From: Vandiemenella viatica
Taxonomy: Eukaryota > Arthropoda > Insecta > Orthoptera > Morabidae
DNA length: 64,000 nt
Direction: 5' to 3'
Assembly (NCBI GenBank): GCA_031002005.1
Contig: JARYHS010009186.1
Coordinates: 183,856,437 to 183,920,436 of the forward strand
Shown here: one piece after another, positions 56,480 to 64,000 of the stretch
How the letters are laid out: each line of letters opens with the position of its first letter
How positions within the stretch are numbered: position 1 is the first letter of the stretch
Made by a program: the position numbers and the translations under genes
The notes under the pieces: generated by a model
Seen by the model: only the letters and a program-made list of their open reading frames with translations
The model's database searches: none
Told to the model about the DNA's origin: nothing

Positions 56480-58900
56480 TTTTTCACGGTTCATTACGAC
56501 TAGAGATACACAATTTTATGTTTGCTTCACTTCTTTGCTATGCGCTTCTCTGAATTTTTAAGCATAGAAATTATTGAACCTTGCAATATCTTCTAACGAT
56601 TCTTGTTACCAAACAGTTCCAGTACGGGGTAAAAAGTATTGTGGCTATTTAATCGCTCCCGTTAAATAATTTTCAAACTTTTTTGCCCAGTGACGAATGT
56701 AATTTAATTTCATATTTTAAACATATGATTCTGCTTAGGAACATTAGTTTTAAATATATCATTGAAAATTTTCACCCCATTTAAACTCTATTTTAGATTT
56801 AAAAAAATTAAAAAATTGTTTCGGTTGTGATACTATGTTCATTTCCACTAATGAATACTTTTCGGTAGGAATCAAAGGCATAATTTCCTCTTTGATACGT
56901 TTGGACAAACAGAATCAAAAAAGCAAAAACAAAAAAAAACAGTATCTAACCATTGCAATCTGTCACTGTATTACGATGACTGAAAAAAACGCCATAATAA
57001 TCACTGAATTTTGTATATATATATATTAAATGTTTACGAAGTGATATCTAACTTTTTAAATATTTGTGATGTAAATGTGTTGACAACGAATTGCAAAGCT
57101 GAGCAGATTTTCGAACAAGGTGATGGCGAACAATGATTAACTAGCTCATAATTAAATTCAGAAAGAAATATTCTACAAAGTGAATTGCTGTTCAGGGTGG
57201 GGGGAAGGCTGTTCTTTAAGTATAAAGGACCTGGCTCTGGATTGGTGGAGACATACTGTAGAGGCCGACTCCACAACAAGGACGATGGAAACTGGAAGGT
57301 CACCAAATCTGGTGAGAAGGTATGACTCGTTCACAGCAAGCGTTACGGGCAACAAGTGTTTCAGAAATTATATACACTGATGTTAATAGTAAGATTTTTA
57401 ACTTTGCTTTACTGCAATGCTTTCAAAACTTCCTGTACAATTTCTTGAAAAATACTGCTGTCAATATAGCTGGAAATATACATTCAATAAGGAGATTTTT
57501 TTAAATAAATTGTGTGAATATGTTCAGAAACTCATGGACTGAAGAAAGATAGATGTAGATTCACATTTGTGAAATCATTATATTCATAATAAAAATAATC
57601 TTGCTTCACTGTCTACGTATTTGTGTTACGATAGTTTCTACACAATATAATTTCTACGAAAAAAAGTAAGTTTTTTCATATAAATATTCTTACAGCATTT
57701 CAGTGTAGTAATTGATGTACTGAGAGTAACTAATTTAATGAAAATACATGTATAACTCACCAATCGATTAAGAAACGCTGTTTAATATGCATGAAATATT
57801 TGCAGAGTATATTCTGGATTTATTGTCATTAAAACGTTTAGAAGAAGATAAAGGTTTTCATTAGTTGCAAATTTGTGGTGTAGGTAGCTTTAATCTATTT
57901 TTTCGTACTTAAGAATGCTTTTTGTTCATGTATTAGGTGAAAGAAGAAATGGCGTAGAAGACCTGAAAACTGAATTTCTATCATGCAGGAAACAGTTATC
58001 ACAAAAGTCCACTAAAGTCCAAAGTGAGTCGGCATATGGAAAACCAACAACTGTTTGGGATACTCTTCTACAGAAGAGGAACATTCGCAGCAAGTACTTT
58101 TTGTGGCATCCACTGGGCAATAACACACAACTATCTGCTTAATCACCTATTATTTGGTATAAGTGTAACTCCCACTTCTAGGACAAATTCAGATTACGGT
58201 TGTTCATATAATAATATAGTTGATAAAGTAAACAATCATAGCAGAAAACTGTTGATTTAAATGTAGATCTAGAGCCAGTGACGGTTAGAGAACGAGAAGA
58301 TGATTTTTGTAACCTTGATCACCCAAAGTTAAGTAAATAATCCATTGTCGCGCAAATTGTTCATCTCAGTTGTAATAAGGAAGAAATTTTTTAAAATGTT
58401 GTGATTATGTATGCAGAGAATCTACGTACAGAGTTATTACGAAATAACTGGTCGAATAAAGTAGGACCCGGAACGGTCCTAATAAAAGAAAAGGAAAAGT
58501 TTGTGTAATATAACAAGTCTTGATCCAAACATAAAATATAAAAAAACATATAAACCGCCTTAAAAAAAAGCACACCAAAAATGTTAAAATAACTTTATAC
58601 CTTACTTAGAAGAAATTAAATCTAAATGGATAACATTTTACAATACAGTTATTGAAATTTTTACGTTGATTAGTTATTTTTGGAGTTAAAGCTACTGCTC
58701 AATAATCGAAAATGTAAAATCTGGTCATTAATACATACCACATATACCAATCTGTCTCTGGAATATATATGTTTGTTCCGGCAACACACAGAAAATATAG
58801 ATTTTTAATTGGTTTCTACAACGTGAAATCTTGGGGTCCAAGTTGAAATCTGAGTTACATGTTGAGACATTAGGACAAATTTATTTTATGAATATTCTGC
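56480..58900. other. AT-rich intergenic sequence
   Basis: No supportable gene. A less AT-rich patch at 57,180-57,320 is open in several frames but resembles no protein I know and lacks convincing splice signals. Confidence 0.4.
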
Positions 58901-58919
58901 CATGACTTAAAACCAGCTT

Positions 58920-60320
58920 AATTGATTTTGATGGGATTTAAAACTGTGGATTTTTGTAAAGAACGTTTGGAATTAAAGGGTGTCGGCTAAAAAGGAAGAG
59001 GGATTGGGCATTTGTTTACCAAATGTAAACTCTCTTTTCTGATTGATTCAAATGATAGGTGTGTAAGTTTCTATTGATATCAGGTAAAAACTATAGGTAG
59101 GCCCTATGTATAAAAAACAATTAAGGGTGTAATGGCGAAGAGTAGTTTGGTTTTTGTAAAGCTAGTGTGGACAGTATTTTTCTCTTTCTTTTAACGTATA
59201 CATGTGTAAAGTTCCGTTGAAATCAGATAAAAACTGTTGTTTTGTGTAAAGAATTTTTGTCAAAATTAAATGGGGTAAATGTATTAGTTGGGTTTTGTAA
59301 ACAGAATGTAGACACTATGTTTCTCTTTGTTTTTAACTATACATGTGCAGTGTTCCATCGAAATCTGATAAAAACTGTGGGAATCTATAAAGAACATTGG
59401 AAATTTTATCTTTATTTTGACTATACATGTCCACAGTTCCATTGAACTTGGATAAAAATGTGGGTTTGCATAAATATTAAAAGGTCTAAGGGGGCTGAAG
59501 GGGTGGTTTCTCAATGAAATTCAAATGGGACCACTTTGGAGGTATACCCTATCCACTAAAAAAAAATTCATTGTTTTTAATTATACACGTACAGTGTTCC
59601 ATCTAAATCTAATATAAACTATGGGTATCTATAAAGAACATTGAAAATTAGGAGGTGTGAGGGAAGAAGGGTTGGACGTCTGGAAACAAATTTAAACACA
59701 ATTGTTCTGTATGTTTTTAAGCATACATGTGCAAATTTCTTTCAGAATCGGATAGAAACTATAGTTTTGTGTAGATTAAGGGGATGGAAAGGGGAAGAGG
59801 GGTTTGGCTTCTCTAAACAAATTTAAACACTATTTTTCTGTTTGTTTTGAAGTATACTTGTGCATAATTCCTTCAAAATTAGATAGAAGTTGTAGCTTCA
59901 TATAAAGAACATTGACAGTAAATAAAGGGGTAGAAAGAGTAATAGGGTTTGCGTTTTAGTGAAAGTAATGTGGACAGTATTATATAAAAGCCAACTTTCA
60001 TGGTAATCGGTCAAACGATTTCGACTGTAGCGTTTCATAAAAAAACAATAATTAAGGAGGGGGGGTAGGGGGAGAGAGGTTCAGTTTTTTCAAACCAAAA
60101 TATGGCAGTATTTTTACCTTTATTTTTGACTATACATGTCCACAGTTCCATCGAACTCAGATAAAAAAATGTGGGTTTGTATATGTATTATGGGGTCTAA
60201 GGGGGCTGAAGGGGTGGTTTCTCAATGAAATTCAAATGGGACCACTTTGGAGGTATAATCTATCCAATAAAAAATTCATTGAAATCGGTTCAAAATTGGC
60301 GAAAATATCCCTAAACATAC
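58920..60320. repeat. Degenerate repeat block with a 708-bp duplication
   Basis: Phrases such as TATACATGT(G/C)CA...GTTCCAT.GAA, GATAAAAACTGTGG and TTTCTCTTTGTTTTTAAC recur every 150-200 bp. A nearly exact block, GGTCTAAGGGGGCTGAAGGG through CCACTTTGGAGGTATA, occurs at 59,484-59,546 and at 60,192-60,254, an offset of 708 bp. It looks like amplified 3' untranslated sequence of an interspersed repeat. No coding potential. Confidence 0.75.
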
Positions 60321-60329
60321 ATCCCCCAC

Positions 60330-62230
60330 CCCCCAAAAAAAAAGTAAAAAAAATTACAGACGAATTGAAAACCTTTTTTTTAATAACGTTTAATGTCATA
60401 AAGTTACTATATTACTGTAATAACGTGATTGTCGTTTTATGTCCAGAAACCTTTTAAAAAAATATTTATGTGCAAATGTGTTTAGTACTATTCCGTTTGT
60501 GAAAGCTATACTTTTGCTAGAAATTAGAGATTGTTCAATCATTGCCTCAGATAATAGCCATAACTGCTTGCAAACAGCTAGCATCCGCATTAGTGGGTGA
60601 CCAAGCATGTACTTCCTGACGCATATAACTTCACTTAATCTGTCTGGTAGGCGTTCTAAAGGTAAATGTTATATTAGTAGTAATTTATTTGAGGAGCATA
60701 TTATACCAGCCTACAAATGCAGGCGCACACCAATAAATAGTCTCACAAAAGCAATAAATGAATTGTAATCCAATAATAGAGGAGATGGATTCTGCGGTGT
60801 TTATATACACATTAATTCTAAGTTGGAATGAAATTTTATGTCTTCAAGAGACTGATGATTTCTAAATATTCGTGAAATCTCATGCTTTGAAGTGTACATG
60901 TAGCAGTCAAATCTAGAGTAAAGGCAGAAAAGTTTCAACAATATGACTCATGTATGTAAAGTACTGTAACCAAATAGAAATAACGTTTCTTTCTCAAACG
61001 ACGAACCATAAAAAAATGGTTAAAACATGGCTTTATTCTGTGAAAATAGATCATGTTGAACAACAATACAAGTACAATTAGCAATGTTTGATGGCATTAA
61101 TCACTTTCAAGTTATCAAGTGGTAAGCTTTAGAATTTGGGGAAGGATATTTTAGGACGTCAGGTTTACAGGTGAGGTCTTAACGGAGGTTGAGGCCAGGG
61201 GATGGTGGTGTCAGGGATAAGGTGGTAATTCCAATCTATGCAGTTTCAGACGGGTAGTAGAATAAAGATAACTCGAATAGCTCTCATTGTAATACAGGTG
61301 TTGAGATTGTTATAGTTTTGTGTTCGGTAACATTAGCTGCCATAGGATGTTCTAGATTGCCGATATAAACTGTTAGCCTGGGCCGTTCATTCATCCTGAG
61401 GATGGTTGGTTAGTGAAGTGAAGACAGATAAGTTGGTAAATGATGTGTGTAGTTGTGGAAGTAAAATGTCCAATAGTAGGAAAAGATTTTCCTGCCATAG
61501 GAGCTCGATAGGTAGTGGTGGCTTGTTATATGCTGCAAGATTTAAACCTACGTCTATTTCATGGGAAAGATCCATGTGGTTGATTAAGAGAGTCAGAAGG
61601 TGTGTAAGATGCTCTTTAGATCGGGTAGTTTGCTGAAGCACGTCTAAAAAGGGGGGGCAGTGGTTAGAATTTTGGAGATTAGGATGCGCGTTTCAGGGAA
61701 GGAACATAAGGAAGCCATACCCATGATGAAGGATCTGCGTTATTCGACTCTAGGCCAAGAGAGAACTGGGTGATGAATATTGGCCTGTGGTCAGCTTTAG
61801 GAGGTGCAGAATGGGATTGATGGGATGGGAATGGCTGGTAGTAAGCTTTTACAAAAGATTAGTGTGTGTGTGTGGAAGAGGGAGGGGGTTGGAGGGGGGG
61901 GAAGAAAGCAGGAACGGCAAATGAGAGCTTGTGATAGGGTTGTGATAGGTCTTGAAATACCTGGAAAATGATTCATTACCGGAACCAATGTGACAGCCAC
62001 GGATTGCAAGGATGTACGAAAGGGAACGTTTGGAGTGGGAGAGATGGCAAGACGAAGTGTAGGTACTATTGTAAAATATTGTCTCGATATGGACAGAGGT
62101 ATGTGTGGAAGGAGTTTATCGTAGAGAGATGTTCATATCCAGTCACTTAAAACCTATAAACTTGAAACAGTACCTACACTTCGATAGTCGCCATCCCTTT
62201 TACACCAAAAGTCAGTGGACCAGGTGCACG
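60330..62230. other. Intergenic sequence with a pyrimidine-biased stretch
   Basis: 60.33-61.1 kb is AT-rich. 61.1-62.1 kb is purine-rich on the plus strand, with G-runs near 61,650 and 61,880-61,900. An 84-codon minus-strand frame there (61,641-61,387) is leucine-rich but unrecognised. It may be an unidentified repeat. Confidence 0.4.
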
Positions 62231-62231
62231 G

Positions 62232-62312
62232 CAGTCTGCACGCCAAGTCGAGTCAGCGGCGGCCCTGCCTACCCTTTCCTCGAAGCGATTCGGGCCACTT
62301 TTATAGCACAAT
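62232..62312 (-). repeat. Dispersed repeat segment, partner of 905-985
   Basis: The reverse complement matches 905-985, including CCCGAATCGCTT and GACTCGACTTGGCG. It lies just outside the poly(T) end of the LINE at 62.36 kb. Confidence 0.6.
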
Positions 62313-62364
62313 TTCTTTCGTCTTAGTGACGCTAAATTATTCAAATTTCTATTACACTTTTTTT

Positions 62365-62435
<71 letters not shown>

Positions 62436-63200
62436 CGTCAGTCTTGCGACTGGTTTGATGCAATCCTCCATCCCTTCCTTTCCTATGCTAACCTCTTCAT
62501 TACCCTTACAACCCACATCATCAATTATCTGCTTCATATATTCTAATCTCTGTCTTCCTCTAAAGTTCTTACCTTCAACTGTTCCCTCAACCAGCAAATT
62601 AACCAATCCAGCATGTTTCAAAATATGACCTACCAGCCTGTTTCTTCTTTCTGTAAGCTTCTTCCACAAACTTCTTTCCTCACCCATTATTTCCATTTCT
62701 TACTTTGTCTGTCCACTTAATTTTCAGCATTCTTCTGTAGCACCACATTTCAAATGCTTCAATTTTCTTTCTTTCTGGTAATTCTAAAGTCCATGTTTCG
62801 CTACCATAATGTTCTGTGGTCTACACATAGAATTTTAAAAAGTTCTTTCTAATTCCTAGATCAATATTTTAAACTACAAGGTTTCTCTTTTTCATGAGGG
62901 CTCATTTTGCTACAGCTATTCTGCTTTTAACATCATTCCTGCTTCGGCCATCGGTTGTAATTTTGCTTCCCAAGTAGCAGAATTCACTTACTTCTCCTAT
63001 TGCAACCGATCCTATTTTTATATTAAATCTACTAGTACTGATATCATTACTGCTACATATCATCACTTTAATCTTGCTTTGATTTATATTGAGGCCAAAA
63101 TTTTCCTTCCGTATTTTGTTCATGCCGTTCAGTAACTTCTCAATATCCTCAGCCCTTTTATTATACATAGATATTCGCAATTTTAGCAAACACACTGTGT
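62365..63200 (-). pseudogene. LINE 3' end with long poly(A)
   Basis: The T-run at 62,365-62,430 is a poly(A) of about 65 nt on the minus strand. Upstream on that strand are CIKPVARLTTA at the very end, NRLVGHILKHAGLVNLLVEG with GRQRLEYM (62.45-62.70 kb), EAFEMWCYRRMLKI near 62.74 kb and VSEFCYLGSKITTDGRSRND (63.0 kb). These are the thumb and C-terminal motifs of an insect LINE reverse transcriptase. Frames change at least twice and the front is missing. The long intact poly(A) suggests a relatively young insertion or a slippage-prone tract. Confidence 0.8.
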
Positions 63201-63204
63201 TTCA

Positions 63205-64000
63205 TTTCGTTCCTTTTTTTTGTTTGGAATTTATTCATAAGCAAATTTAGCCAATTTTGTCACATACTCACTGGTAATCATCGAAACTCTCATGTATTTC
63301 TGTAGTCGTAGAAAGCTGAAATTAGGTACACAAATAAAGTATTATAAGAAAAATCTAAAACTGGAAATATTCCGTAATCACTTATTTACCCGAAACGTGA
63401 AATCGCCTTCTATCGTCATAGGTTTTTATGCCTTAGATTTTCGTTATAGACTGAGCTTATTATTATTACACCTACCTTCTTCCTTACTTAGTGAAATTCA
63501 ATATTTTTATTGACTACGGAAGTCCTTCATTGTGATTGCACTATGCTTCCCAGAAACAGGAAATTTAATATTCATATATAGATTCACCTACAAATCATAA
63601 GAAAAGTTCAATATTTATAATTTTCCATTTATTTATCCAAAGGCAAAGCCAAACGTGAAAACGTTAGGCGCACATTTAGAGGTTAATTATTGTGCTCTGG
63701 ATATGTCTCAATTTTCTGATATGGTTTTACAATTTACATCGTCCTGTATGGTGAGCTATTTGGTGACAGAATCTGCTTGACATTTTTCCCGTATCGAGGT
63801 CTTGTTGGAAACCAGCCGGAATGTGTAAGTTTTCAACCTGAGACCTGCAAACTTCAGCAATCAACTGATCATTGAATACATCCTTCATAACTTTAACAAC
63901 CTTCTTGTTATAGCGTATTATATTGAAATGGTTTTCGGCCTTTTAGCCGGATATTTCTAATTACTCCCGGTTGTGTCGCATTACTTGATCTGCAACATAG
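63205..64000. other. AT-rich sequence at the window end
   Basis: No exon, RNA gene or named repeat identified. Confidence 0.4.

Noticed and set aside
57180..57380. Candidate host exon with higher GC
   Set aside because: No recognisable protein in any frame and no matching donor and acceptor pair.
61387..61641. Leucine-rich 84-codon minus-strand frame
   Set aside because: Composition follows the CT-rich strand. No family resemblance and no gene structure around it.
62215..62628. 137-codon open frame on the plus strand
   Set aside because: It contains a run of more than 20 phenylalanines from the poly(T) and is antisense to the LINE.

Overview
This is an animal nuclear window, almost certainly from a hemimetabolous insect (perhaps polyneopteran, which is inference). 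It is AT-rich, has long introns, carries tRNA-derived SINEs, hAT, mariner, Jockey-like, CR1-like and Penelope-like elements, and contains one host gene of the insect takeout/juvenile-hormone-binding-protein (JHBP) family. No bacterial-style gene organisation is present.

Layout. 1-10.6 kb is AT-rich non-coding DNA with a TIR mini-element, three or four copies of one tRNA-SINE family and an 89-bp tandem duplication. 10.6-14.9 kb holds two decayed hAT transposases. 15.2-20.15 kb is a nearly full-length but frameshifted Jockey-type LINE on the minus strand (gag-like ORF1 with zinc knuckles, AP endonuclease, reverse transcriptase). 20,634-21,633 is a 1000-N scaffold gap. 21.67-32.03 kb is a giant palindrome: two inverted arms of about 5.2 kb with a 28-bp spacer. 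Each arm carries CRE/YY1-like sites, a TATA box, a chain of twelve very small exons that all begin and end in phase 1, and a long exon encoding a family-B DNA polymerase of the protein-primed (viral/Polinton-like) type. That polymerase has an endonuclease-VII-like zinc module inserted in its exonuclease domain. Both arms stop before polymerase motif C, so neither can encode a complete enzyme as assembled. 32-36.5 kb is AT-rich, with one promoter/first-exon candidate pointing toward the palindrome.

36.99-49.04 kb is the host gene: six exons on the minus strand, secreted, with its own TATA box. Its introns contain a mariner-like element with a SINE nested in it, a short hAT remnant, a long foldback element, a 131-bp hairpin and repeats. 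Another TIR mini-element lies within about 20 bp of its stop codon. 51.96-52.6 kb is the GIY-YIG end of a Penelope-like element with a hammerhead-like terminal motif. 54.7-56.2 kb has two LINE fragments, 58.9-60.3 kb a degenerate repeat block, and 62.36-63.2 kb a minus-strand LINE 3' end with a long poly(A).

The most unusual object is the palindromic polymerase element with its micro-exon array. Many single-base indels across the window (both arms, and exon 5 of the host gene) mean that some broken frames may be assembly errors rather than real decay.
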